Assembly (NCBI GenBank): GCA_016205995.1
Contig: JACQSJ010000040.1
Coordinates: forward strand, 1 to 17,573
Direction of reading: 5' to 3'
Source: Candidatus Uhrbacteria bacterium
GTDB taxonomy: Bacteria > Patescibacteriota > Patescibacteriia > UBA9934 > GWF2-40-263
Length of the DNA stretch: 17,573 nucleotides
Shown here: positions 1 to 5,907 of the stretch, piece by piece
Layout: every line of letters starts with the position of its first letter
Numbering within the stretch: position 1 is the first letter of the stretch
Notes under the pieces: generated by a model
What the model saw: only the letters and a program-made list of their open reading frames with translations
Database searches by the model: none
What the model was told of the DNA's origin: nothing
Translations under genes and position numbers: made by a program

Positions 1-377
1 AATGTGTAACCAGGTCCACCCGATCCATTTCCACTTGGGTCACCGCCTTGAATCACAAATCCTTCTTCACGACGATGAAATGTGAGCCCGTTGTAATACC
101 CACCTTCTGTCAGGTACACAAAGTTTGAAACGGTTTGAGGAGCGGTATCGGCAAAAAGCTCAAATACGATCTCTCCTTTCTGTGTTGAAAGACGGATCTG
201 CTTTCCCGCGATCTGTTCTGTCGGAAGCACGCCAGGAAATTCCCAAGTAGGCATAGGGGGTTCTTCTTGTCGATCAGGGTAGGTAAACGTCAGCGCCGGT
301 TCCTCCTGTGTGGAAGATGCGCACCCAGCCCCCAAGAGCAGCAGCGCGCTCAGGAAAATGAGACCAAACCGTTTCAT
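1..377 (-). CDS. Cyclophilin-type peptidyl-prolyl isomerase, lipoprotein, C-terminus missing
   Basis: Start codon at 377-375; the reading frame is still open at the left edge, so only about 125 residues are present. The N-terminus is a lipoprotein signal: MKRFG, a Leu-rich core, then L-G-A-G-C with the lipidated Cys at residue 19. A linker rich in Pro and Glu follows, then a cyclophilin domain beginning near residue 62 (STQKGEIVFELF, TAPQTVSNFVYL, GLTFHRREEGFVIQGGDPSGNGSGGPGY). The Arg in FHR and the QGGD segment belong to the catalytic core of this family. It should catalyse proline cis-trans isomerisation on the outer face of the membrane, probably helping folding of exported proteins. Its ATG overlaps the stop of the preceding gene as ATGA, which suggests coupled translation. 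The lipobox has Gly at -3, slightly off consensus. Confidence 0.92.
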   Translation of the reverse strand, partial: MKRFGLIFLSALLLLGAGCASSTQEEPALTFTYPDRQEEPPMPTWEFPGVLPTEQIAGKQIRLSTQKGEIVFELFADTAPQTVSNFVYLTEGGYYNGLTFHRREEGFVIQGGDPSGNGSGGPGYT

Positions 378-772
378 AGACTCTTCACGTTGGATTCAGG
401 AGTCATCCAGTTTGTGAGAGACCCCATCGAGATAGAGGGGAGTTCAAAATTCATAGGCAACGACGTAGAGATAAGCATGCCCGAAAGTATCACGATTACG
501 ACCGAAAGAACAGCAACAAGCTCGTTCACGCTCATGGGCATGTGCTCACAATTGCGGCAAGAACCGATGAACACATACTTGCGATGGATCTCGACTGGGC
601 CATGCGCCGTGTGCGCCTCTCTCTCGATCACCGTCACCACTGGAACGGTTTGCTCCTCAACTTTCACGATGGGCGCGGATTTTTTTGCCGCAGGCTTTTT
701 CGCGGAGACCTTCTTGGCCGCGGCCTTTTTAGCGGGAGCTGGCACGGACACCTTTTTTATTTTTGCGGGCAT
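374..772 (-). CDS. Membrane protein with histone-H1-like Lys/Ala-rich tail and CxxC
   Basis: 132 aa, not matched to a named family. Residues 1-33 carry four AKK-type repeats (KKAAAKK, SAKKPAAKK), like the tails of bacterial histone-H1-like DNA-binding proteins. Residues 72-75 are CRNC, followed by His78, a possible metal-binding or redox pair. A strong hydrophobic segment at about 84-103 is one transmembrane helix, and a roughly 30-residue polar tail follows. The gene sits between a membrane protein and the lipoprotein cyclophilin and overlaps the latter by 4 bp (ATGA), so the three probably share a transcript. No clear Shine-Dalgarno precedes the ATG. A role in tethering nucleic acid or another polyanion to the membrane is only inferred from the basic tail. 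Confidence 0.72.
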   Translation of the reverse strand: MPAKIKKVSVPAPAKKAAAKKVSAKKPAAKKSAPIVKVEEQTVPVVTVIEREAHTAHGPVEIHRKYVFIGSCRNCEHMPMSVNELVAVLSVVIVILSGMLISTSLPMNFELPSISMGSLTNWMTPESNVKSL

Positions 773-805
773 AGGGCAATGAGCGTTAAAAAAATGTTGA
801 GTAAA

Positions 806-1273
806 TTATAACACACGCTCACCCAGTGCGACCAGGACACTCCCCGAGATATCCACGACGGCGGTGAGGACCTGGGTGTCGAGATCAAAAAAAGTCGGCA
901 CCGCTTCCCACGAAAGAGTCTCTCGATTGAAGCGATAGACCACAACCTCTTGAATGGAGAGCTCCGAGGAAAGATCCGAGAACGAAAACGAGAACTCCGC
1001 GTCCTCCAGCGTCCCCTCGCGCGTAAGCGTGACCTCATACACAGGGCTCATGAGGCCAGGAATAGACGTTGCCACACCGTCGAGCCGCTCGATGAGCACG
1101 GTTCCCGACGAACGGGTCACGCCTTCCACGCGCAGTAGACGATCTGGCGACACGGCAACGACTTCTTCGGGACTCGGACGAAGAATCAGAAGCGCGCTAG
1201 CGATCAAAACAATCGCGACCACGATCGCGATTGAGAGACTCGACTCTTTTTCCGACGAGGCGCGCATACGCAC
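806..1273 (-). CDS. Single-pass membrane protein of unknown function
   Basis: 155 aa from a GTG at 1273-1271; an in-frame ATG at 1267-1265 is an equally good start and would remove two residues. A short charged N-terminus (RASSEKES) precedes one hydrophobic helix at about residues 13-31. The remainder would be a beta-rich extracytoplasmic domain of about 120 residues with alternating hydrophobic and polar positions (VYEVTLTREGTLEDAEFSFSF, VLTAVVDISGSVLVALGERVL). No catalytic motif or known domain was recognised. Only 3 nt separate its GTG from the metK stop codon (1279-1277), so it is almost certainly co-transcribed with metK. The 33 nt to the next gene contain no terminator. Confidence 0.75.
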   Translation of the reverse strand: MRMRASSEKESSLSIAIVVAIVLIASALLILRPSPEEVVAVSPDRLLRVEGVTRSSGTVLIERLDGVATSIPGLMSPVYEVTLTREGTLEDAEFSFSFSDLSSELSIQEVVVYRFNRETLSWEAVPTFFDLDTQVLTAVVDISGSVLVALGERVL

Positions 1274-1276
1274 CCA

Positions 1277-2326
1277 CTATACCACAGCAGACTCTTCCCA
1301 CGGGAAGCCGGCGCGGCCAAAATGCCCATATGTAGCCGTCGCGCGATACACCGGTTGTAAGAGATTGAGCCGCTCGGCGATGGCCTCGGGACGAAAATCG
1401 AATGTCTTCTTCAAAAGCTCGGTGAGATCCATCTTGGCCCCACGAGATTTCTCTCCCATGCCCGTCGCCTGAATGTGCACCGGCTCCGCTCGTCCCATCG
1501 AGTAGACTAAGCCCACCATCGCGGAAGTCGCGAGGCCCTGCTCAACCAGATAGCGCGCCGTGAACCTCGCCATGTAGGCACCCGCGCGATCCACACGAGA
1601 TGGATCCTTCCCCGAGATCGACTTGTCGCCCTGCGGGATGAGCCCGCCATAGGTGTCGACCGTCATTTTGCGCCCACTCGCCCCAGAGTCCCCACGGAAT
1701 CCTGCATCGATGAATGTCCCGATGGGGTTGATGTACATCGCCACACCATTCTCCCCAAGAATCGGCACGAGCAGTCGCTCCAGAAGCGCGGTCTTCACGT
1801 CCTTCTCGTCAATGCTCACATGGTGGGACGCCAGCACCGTCACACCGCACACATGGTCCCCGTCCATCGTGAGTTGGATCTTGCCGTCGGGTTTGAGCCA
1901 GGAGAACGCGGGGTCGGTTTTGCGCAGATCGTCTAGACGTCGAGCGAGATTGTGAGCGTACACGACCGCGCGCGGCAAGAGCTCACGTGTTTCATTCGTG
2001 GCAAACCCATTCACGACCACATTATCGGTCACGCCATTGTGCACGCGTTTCATCTCTGCGGATTGCGTATCGATGTTCACAAATACTTCGACATCATCTT
2101 TGTATCCGATCTCCGCATACACCTGCTTGGCGAGCGCGCCTAAGTCGAAGTCGGCTGTACTGGTCACTTCCCCACCGATCATCATCATGCCATGACTTCC
2201 AAGAACATTGATATCAACACGCGCCTGCTTATCGCGTCGGAGATATTCGTCAACAATGGCGTCCGCGATTTGATCGCAGACTTTATCCGGATGGCCTTGG
2301 GTGACAGACTCAACGGTCTTTTTCAT
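1277..2326 (-). CDS. metK: S-adenosylmethionine synthetase (methionine adenosyltransferase), divergent
   Basis: 349 aa, shorter than the roughly 384 aa of E. coli MetK. It makes S-adenosylmethionine from ATP and methionine in the cytoplasm. Family landmarks: GHPDKVCDQIADAIVD (11-26, with the His and Asp of GHPD), GFATNETRELLP (107-118), NPIGTFIDAGFRGDSGASGRKMTVDTYGG (200-228) and SGKDPSRVDRAGAYMAR (238-254). Both classical signatures are altered. The GAGDQG ATP-loop reads GVTDNVVVNG (98-107), keeping Asp101 but replacing the flanking Gly and Gln residues. The GGGAFSGKD loop reads GDKSISGKD (233-241). The segment usually reading DAKSQVT is DGKIQLT. The gene leads the leftward operon and has its own predicted promoter. 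It could be a divergent but active enzyme or a neofunctionalised relative; activity is likely because the Lys, Arg and Asp residues of the GRK and SGKD blocks are kept. Confidence 0.93.
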   Translation of the reverse strand: MKKTVESVTQGHPDKVCDQIADAIVDEYLRRDKQARVDINVLGSHGMMMIGGEVTSTADFDLGALAKQVYAEIGYKDDVEVFVNIDTQSAEMKRVHNGVTDNVVVNGFATNETRELLPRAVVYAHNLARRLDDLRKTDPAFSWLKPDGKIQLTMDGDHVCGVTVLASHHVSIDEKDVKTALLERLLVPILGENGVAMYINPIGTFIDAGFRGDSGASGRKMTVDTYGGLIPQGDKSISGKDPSRVDRAGAYMARFTARYLVEQGLATSAMVGLVYSMGRAEPVHIQATGMGEKSRGAKMDLTELLKKTFDFRPEAIAERLNLLQPVYRATATYGHFGRAGFPWEESAVV

Positions 2327-2361
2327 AATTCGACAAGCTCACTACTTCCTACACTCGCTCG

Positions 2362-2390
2362 AGGATAGCAAAACGTCAGAAGCCTGTCAG
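2362..2390 (-). promoter_or_regulatory. Predicted sigma-70-type promoter for metK operon
   Basis: On the minus strand, CTGACA (2390-2385, five of six matches to TTGACA) is followed by a 17-nt spacer and TATCCT (2367-2362, four of six matches to TATAAT). The predicted transcript would start near 2354, giving a leader of about 28 nt. Position and spacing fit; there is no experimental support. Confidence 0.5.
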
Positions 2391-2451
2391 GGGTTTAATG
2401 GGGATCACTTCGGGATAAGATGTGCGGGGAACGACACGGGGTTCGACCATC

Positions 2452-2498
2452 TTGACTTCGCGTCTGTTTGTAGTCTATGGTCGATGCGTCCACAGGAG
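2452..2498 (+). promoter_or_regulatory. Promoter and ribosome binding site of the IMPase-family gene
   Basis: TTGACT (2452-2457), an 18-nt spacer and TATGGT (2476-2481) form a weak sigma-70-type promoter. AGGAG at 2494-2498 lies six bases before the ATG at 2505. It fixes the start, since the reading frame stays open further upstream without any comparable site. Most other genes here lack so clear a ribosome binding site. Confidence 0.5.
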
Positions 2499-2504
2499 AA
2501 AACC

Positions 2505-3338
2505 ATGCAAAACAGTCTCAACCTCGCCATGCGTGCCGCGCGCGCAGGCGGCGATGTTCTGCGCGAGTTTCGACTCACGCGAACCCCTCTGGGAGAACGG
2601 CGCAAGGGCAACAACTCCCCCGTAACCGACGCGGACATCGCTGCCTCGCGAGCCGTCCACTCAATTCTCTCTGAAGGAGACCCCGGAGGCTTCGTCCTGG
2701 ATGAAGAGGAGGAGGACGCGCACGACGTCGCACGACCGGATGCCTTCTGGGTCATCGACCCCCTGGACGGAACCCGCTTCTTCCTGGACGGCAGCGACGC
2801 CTTCTGCACGATGGTTGGACTCATAAAAGACGGTACCCCACGACTTGGAGCCGTATACTTCCCCATGCAAGACGTCCTCTTCTTCGGGGGAGACAATCTG
2901 GGTGCTTGGAGGCAAACGGAAGGACAGGAGGCTCGACAACTTCTACCGCGAGACGTTCCTGATCTCCACCGGGCGCGCATGTCGGGTCCTTCCAAACCGG
3001 ACGTGCAGGCGCTCTACACCCGTATCGCCACGGCGCTGGGAATCGCCTCGTCCGTCACCCACGAGCCAGCCGGAGGCATGTACGCCGCCCTGCTCACAGG
3101 CGAGGCGGATCTTGCCCTCACGCGACCAGTGAGCAACTGCTCGGTCTGGGACATCGCCGCTGGTCATGCGATGCTTCTGGCCCTGGGCGGAACCATCGTT
3201 GACCTCAGCGGCAACCCCATCGACTACCGACATGACTGCCGGCTCTCCAATGGCTCGATCGCGGTGGTCGATCGCCGTCTGCTGGGTTCAATCCTGGAAC
3301 GCCTCCCCGCACGCCACGAACTGGTCGTAGACCCCTGA
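2505..3338 (+). CDS. Inositol monophosphatase / CysQ-family phosphatase
   Basis: 277 aa, the usual length of the family. These Mg-dependent, Li-sensitive enzymes remove phosphate from small molecules such as inositol phosphate, histidinol phosphate or 3'-phosphoadenosine 5'-phosphate. Diagnostic segments: NSPVTDADIAASRAV (37-51), the acidic LDEEEED metal region (65-71), VIDPLDGTRFF (83-93, the DPxDGT metal motif) and WDIAAGHAML (215-224). The FWVIDPLDGTRFFLDGSDAFCTMVGLI block resembles CysQ/bisphosphate nucleotidases more than SuhB, but the substrate cannot be assigned. The gene is a single transcription unit between its own promoter and a terminator overlapping the stop codon. It is very GC-rich: 42 of 60 bases at 2521-2580 are G or C, against 33 of 60 in malic enzyme at 7021-7080. 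That is compatible with separate ancestry. Confidence 0.9.
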   Translation: MQNSLNLAMRAARAGGDVLREFRLTRTPLGERRKGNNSPVTDADIAASRAVHSILSEGDPGGFVLDEEEEDAHDVARPDAFWVIDPLDGTRFFLDGSDAFCTMVGLIKDGTPRLGAVYFPMQDVLFFGGDNLGAWRQTEGQEARQLLPRDVPDLHRARMSGPSKPDVQALYTRIATALGIASSVTHEPAGGMYAALLTGEADLALTRPVSNCSVWDIAAGHAMLLALGGTIVDLSGNPIDYRHDCRLSNGSIAVVDRRLLGSILERLPARHELVVDP

Positions 3339-3360
3339 CGCTCCCCCGAGCGTCTTTTTT
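3337..3360 (+). terminator. Intrinsic terminator after the IMPase-family gene
   Basis: A perfect 7-bp stem GACGCTC / GAGCGTC (3337-3343 and 3348-3354) with a CCCC loop is followed by six T. The stem begins inside the TGA stop codon, so termination sits immediately at the gene end. Confidence 0.9.
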
Positions 3361-3376
3361 GTTTCCAGCCTCATTT

Positions 3377-3397
3377 GTCGGAAGCTTCGCTTCCGAC
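3377..3397. repeat. Palindromic repeat, 9-bp stem, REP-like
   Basis: GTCGGAAGC (3377-3385), loop TTC, then GCTTCCGAC (3389-3397): a perfect 9-bp inverted repeat in the intergenic region before lexA. It lacks a T-run, so it is not a terminator. Its composition and TTCG-centred loop resemble short mobile palindromes. Confidence 0.7.
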
Positions 3398-3399
3398 CT

Positions 3400-3425
3400 G
3401 TCACGTCGTTCGCGAACGACGTGAC
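3400..3425. repeat. 26-bp perfect palindrome, REP-like
   Basis: GTCACGTCGTTCG at 3400-3412 is followed directly by its exact reverse complement at 3413-3425. It lies two bases after the preceding palindrome and about 50 bp before the lexA promoter. Function is unknown; it may be a repeat element or, less likely, a protein-binding site. Confidence 0.7.
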
Positions 3426-3472
3426 CTGGTTGAAGAAAATGCATGTTGGACACACTTATCCCCACCTATCCC

Positions 3473-3518
3473 TTGCGTTCGGTTTTTGTTCGGGCTACCA
3501 TACGAACATAACACGAAC
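3473..3518 (+). promoter_or_regulatory. lexA promoter with symmetric four-half-site operator
   Basis: The promoter is TTGCGT (3473-3478), a 17-nt spacer and TACCAT (3496-3501). Overlaid on it are four half-sites: GTTCG at 3477-3481 and 3488-3492, and CGAAC at 3503-3507 and 3514-3518. Each same-direction pair is spaced 11 bp (one helical turn), and the two pairs mirror each other around the -10 box. LexA repressors commonly control their own gene, and CGAAC/GTTC half-sites are those of Gram-positive-type LexA boxes, though usually in the opposite inward order. The predicted transcript starts near 3508, about 18 nt before the ATG. Confidence 0.65.
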
Positions 3519-3525
3519 AACCTCT

Positions 3526-4140
3526 ATGCCACCTCTTACCAAGAAACAATCCGAAGTGCTCGACTTCATCCGTGAACACTTAGAGGAGAACGGGTACGCC
3601 CCCTCCTACCGCGAAATCGCCGACCACTTTGGTCTCTCCTCCCCTGCGACCGTGCATGGTCACGTACAGGCGCTCATCGAGAAAGGTCTCATCACGGCCG
3701 GCGACGAGGGCGAAGCACGCTCGATCGAGCTTGTTCAAGATATGCCAACCGGTTCGTCGATCATGCTCCCTCTTATGGGCCTCATCACGGCTGGAGAACC
3801 GATTGAGGCGGTGGAGGATCGCGAGGCCATGGCCGTTCCGGCCAACTTTGTCCTGGACGGGGAGAACTCCTATGTCTTGCGAGTGAAAGGCCGTTCCATG
3901 ATTGAAGACGGGATTTTGGATGGCGACTTTGTCGTCATTGAGCGCAACCCAAGTCCACGTAATGGTGAGGTCGTCGTCGCCCTCCTGGACAACGCCTTTG
4001 CCACACTTAAACGTTTCTACCGAGAACGAAACCGCATCCGCCTCCAGCCAGCCAACAACGCCATGGACCCCATCTTCGTCCAGGATTGCATCATCCAGGG
4101 AGTCGTGCGTGCGGTGATTCGAAAATTTCAACCTGTGTAA
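3526..4140 (+). CDS. lexA: LexA repressor, SOS regulator with self-cleaving protease domain
   Basis: 204 aa, normal length for LexA. Residues 1-65 form the winged helix-turn-helix (LTKKQSEVLDFIREHLEENGYAPSYREIADHFGLSSPATVHGHVQALIEKGLI). Residues 80-204 form the S24 peptidase domain. The self-cleavage bond is Ala89-Gly90 in LITAGEP, the nucleophile is Ser124 in VKGRSM, and the general base is Lys162 in FATLKRF. On DNA damage, RecA filaments should trigger cleavage and derepress repair genes. The ATG at 3526 was chosen because it begins the conserved PPLTKKQ segment and lies just after the promoter; the frame is open further upstream but crosses the operator. A symmetric operator overlaps the promoter, suggesting autorepression. 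The dinB operon follows directly downstream. Confidence 0.97.
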   Translation: MPPLTKKQSEVLDFIREHLEENGYAPSYREIADHFGLSSPATVHGHVQALIEKGLITAGDEGEARSIELVQDMPTGSSIMLPLMGLITAGEPIEAVEDREAMAVPANFVLDGENSYVLRVKGRSMIEDGILDGDFVVIERNPSPRNGEVVVALLDNAFATLKRFYRERNRIRLQPANNAMDPIFVQDCIIQGVVRAVIRKFQPV

Positions 4141-4163
4141 CAATTGACTTGATGAACTGAGAT

Positions 4164-4214
4164 CCCATGACAAAGCGTGGAGGGATCACACGTTTTGTCC
4201 TGGGGTTTTAATTT
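4164..4214 (+). terminator. Terminator after lexA
   Basis: A 16-position stem pairs 4164-4179 with 4189-4204 (CCCA, GACAAA and CGTG blocks, one T/C mismatch and one G-T wobble) around the nine-base loop GAGGGATCA. G then TTTTAATTT follow. It should separate lexA from the dinB operon, or attenuate read-through into it. Confidence 0.75.
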
Positions 4215-4229
4215 GTCAAAATCACGCCT

Positions 4230-4409
4230 ATGTCTACCACCACATTGCGTCATCATCTCAATACGTTCGCGTTCCTTCCTCGACAAAAGGACAAGCGGAT
4301 CGTGAAGGGTCTGCGTGCTCTTAAAATTCGAACGGGTCGACGTCGACTCAAGCAGGTCATCCGCCAGCTCATCGATCGTCGTCCATTAAGCCTCCATTCC
4401 TATGCATGA
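4230..4409 (+). CDS. Small basic protein of unknown function, first gene of the dinB operon
   Basis: 59 aa, with about 15 Arg or Lys residues and several His, and a helical middle (DKRIVKGLRALKIRTGRRRLKQVIRQLIDRR). No known domain was recognised; the charge pattern would suit nucleic-acid binding. The ATG at 4230 is the only plausible start, because the frame is closed by TAA at 4209-4211. No Shine-Dalgarno is visible, and the transcript may be nearly leaderless if the TTTAAT at 4207-4212 serves as a -10 box. Its last codons overlap the next gene by exactly 8 bp (ATGCATGA), the same geometry as the next junction. That argues for a real, translationally coupled gene. It could still be a chance frame. 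Confidence 0.5.
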   Translation: MSTTTLRHHLNTFAFLPRQKDKRIVKGLRALKIRTGRRRLKQVIRQLIDRRPLSLHSYA

Positions 4410-4650
4410 AATATTAAACGATCCGATCGATGTCACGGTGGCATTCACAGACAACCGCGTCCTTCCACGCGCCATGCGTTGGAATGAGCGCGAGTACAAA
4501 ATCGATCAGGTGAACCTTGTGCATACCGCGCGCGAGGGCGCCAAGCGTATCTTCTATTTCTCCGTCTCCGACGCCGCCAACTACTTTAAACTAAAACTTG
4601 ACCCCGAGATCCTGGAGTGGCGACTTGTGGAACTGTATACGGATGGATAA
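4402..4650 (+). CDS. Small DUF6504-like protein paired with DNA polymerase IV
   Basis: 82 aa. The pattern DPIDVTVAFTDNRVLPRAMRWNEREYKIDQVNLVH, then RIFYFSVSDAANYFKLKLDPEILEWRLVELY, resembles DUF6504. Those proteins (a W-x-GR-x-Y strand and a C-terminal W-x-L strand) are often encoded beside or fused to Y-family polymerases and ImuB in other bacteria. The match is from memory of the pattern, not a search. The protein would be a small all-beta accessory of translesion synthesis. It overlaps the upstream 59-aa gene by 8 bp and the dinB start by 8 bp (ATGGATAA, 4643-4650), so the three should be made together. No catalytic residues are evident. Confidence 0.7.
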   Translation: MHEILNDPIDVTVAFTDNRVLPRAMRWNEREYKIDQVNLVHTAREGAKRIFYFSVSDAANYFKLKLDPEILEWRLVELYTDG

Positions 4651-5905
4651 CACCGCCCGGATCATCTTGCATATCGACATGAACTCCTACTTCGCCTCTG
4701 TTGAGCAGCAGGCGAATCCGTTTTTGCGTGGGAAGCCGATAGGTATCACGGGCAAGAACCAGGAACGCTCGGTCGTCGCCACGGCGTCGATTGAGGCCAA
4801 GGCACTCGGCGTCAAAACAGCGATGTCGACCTGGGAAGCGAAAAAAGTCTGTCCGTCGATTATTCTCTGGCCGGGCGATCCGGAGAAATACTCCGACATC
4901 ATGCATCGCTTTAACGCAATCTACGAATCCTTTACGCCAAACGTGGAACCATTTAGCGTCGACGAAAGCTTTCTGGATATTACCGAAGAAGCCGAGGACT
5001 ACTTCGGAGCGACGTGCATGGCTCAAGCGATCCGATCGAGACTTTACGAGGAACTCGGCGAACACATTACGGCATCCATTGGCATCGCCCCAAACAAACT
5101 CATGGCCAAGCTCGCCTGCGAGACGGTAAAGCCCAACGGCCTGACGGTCGTTCGTCCCCACGAAATCCTCGACCTTCTCGACCGCTCTGAACTCGAGGAC
5201 CTCTGCGGCATCGGCCCGCGGATCAAGGAACGCTTGAACGCCCTGGGTATCGCAAACTTCAAACAGCTACGAGAATTTCCACGAGAAAACCTCGAGCGTG
5301 AATTTCATAGCTATGGCACCTGGCTCCACGAAGCCGCCCTGGGACGAGTTGCTTCGGCCCCCCTCCTTTTTAAGGAGGGGCTGGGGGTGGTTACGAGTCA
5401 GCAGGAAGCCAAATCCTATGGCCATTCCTACACGCTCCCGCAAAACACCAGCGACCCACGGGTGCTCAAACGATATCTCTTCGGGCTCGCAGACAAAGTC
5501 GGTTGGCGCATGCGCCGCGATGGGGTTGTCGCACGACGAGTGACAGCTTTCGTACGCTTCGGCGATCCCTCGACTTCGCTCGGGACAGGCTTCTCCAGTC
5601 ACGGCGAACAACGCACCTTCCAAGAGCCCACTGCCGACGGGATGCACCTATTTCAAATCGCCTGGAAAATTCTCGAGCCGATTTCTCTCGTCGATGTCCG
5701 CCTCGTTGGTCTATCGACGTCCATACTCTCTGGCGATCCAACGCAACCCTCGTTATTCAAAAAAGAACGAAATATGACTTCCGTCCTCTCTGCGCTCGAC
5801 GAACTTCAGCATCGCTATGGTTCAGGTATCTGGAAACGAGGGGCAACGCTCCAGACCGAGTTCAAGTCCCGCTCAAGCGGATTCCATTTTGACCATGAGA
5901 TTTAA
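4643..5905 (+). CDS. dinB: DNA polymerase IV (Y-family translesion polymerase) with two repeat-derived inserts
   Basis: 420 aa. The palm has IDMNSYFASVE (11-21: catalytic Asp12, likely steric gate Phe17) and SVDES (105-109: Asp107, Glu108). The helix-hairpin-helix region is LCGIGPRIKERLNALGI (187-203), and the little-finger domain starts near KSYGHSYTLP (257-266). A clamp-binding pentapeptide QPSLF lies at 368-372. The enzyme copies past damaged bases and is normally SOS-induced, in line with lexA next door. Translation starts at the ATG at 4643, inside the stop of the preceding gene; the frame is open upstream to 4598, but conserved sequence begins only after 4643. Two segments look foreign: about residues 239-250 (APLLFKEGLGVV), coded by an inverted repeat, and 309-316 (PSTSLGTG), a 24-nt insert splitting FGD from FSSHGEQ. 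Both keep the frame and leave all catalytic residues intact. Confidence 0.96.
   Translation: MDNTARIILHIDMNSYFASVEQQANPFLRGKPIGITGKNQERSVVATASIEAKALGVKTAMSTWEAKKVCPSIILWPGDPEKYSDIMHRFNAIYESFTPNVEPFSVDESFLDITEEAEDYFGATCMAQAIRSRLYEELGEHITASIGIAPNKLMAKLACETVKPNGLTVVRPHEILDLLDRSELEDLCGIGPRIKERLNALGIANFKQLREFPRENLEREFHSYGTWLHEAALGRVASAPLLFKEGLGVVTSQQEAKSYGHSYTLPQNTSDPRVLKRYLFGLADKVGWRMRRDGVVARRVTAFVRFGDPSTSLGTGFSSHGEQRTFQEPTADGMHLFQIAWKILEPISLVDVRLVGLSTSILSGDPTQPSLFKKERNMTSVLSALDELQHRYGSGIWKRGATLQTEFKSRSSGFHFDHEI
5360..5380. repeat. Palindromic repeat inside dinB, in frame
   Basis: CCCCTCCTT (5360-5368), loop TTT and AAGGAGGGG (5372-5380) form a perfect 9-bp inverted repeat. A G-rich tail to about 5393 completes a unit encoding roughly APLLFKEGLGVV. 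PLL-x-KEG peptides of this kind are familiar translations of a dispersed palindrome in CPR and other genomes. Confidence 0.7.
5567..5590. repeat. 24-nt dispersed-repeat insert inside dinB, in frame
   Basis: Encodes PSTSLGTG forward; the reverse strand reads as CPERSRG, a well-known spurious peptide signature of a widespread REP-like repeat. Removing the 24 bases restores a continuous VRFGD-FSSHGEQRTF strand typical of DinB little fingers, so the boundaries are sharp. Confidence 0.75.
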
Positions 5906-5907
5906 AT

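Noticed and set aside
3336..3338. Recoding of TGA, as in some CPR lineages
   Set aside because: Several genes end cleanly at TGA with terminators or overlaps right there, and no conserved gene contains an in-frame TGA.
4141..4229. Possible SOS operator before the dinB operon
   Set aside because: No GTTCG or CGAAC half-sites were found here; only the lexA terminator and a weak TTTAAT. SOS control of this operon is therefore not claimed.
5267..5647. Open frame on the minus strand inside dinB containing CPERSRG and PLLKKEG peptides
   Set aside because: It is the reverse reading of dinB and of its two repeats; such peptides are known false-gene signatures, and DinB is clearly the real gene.
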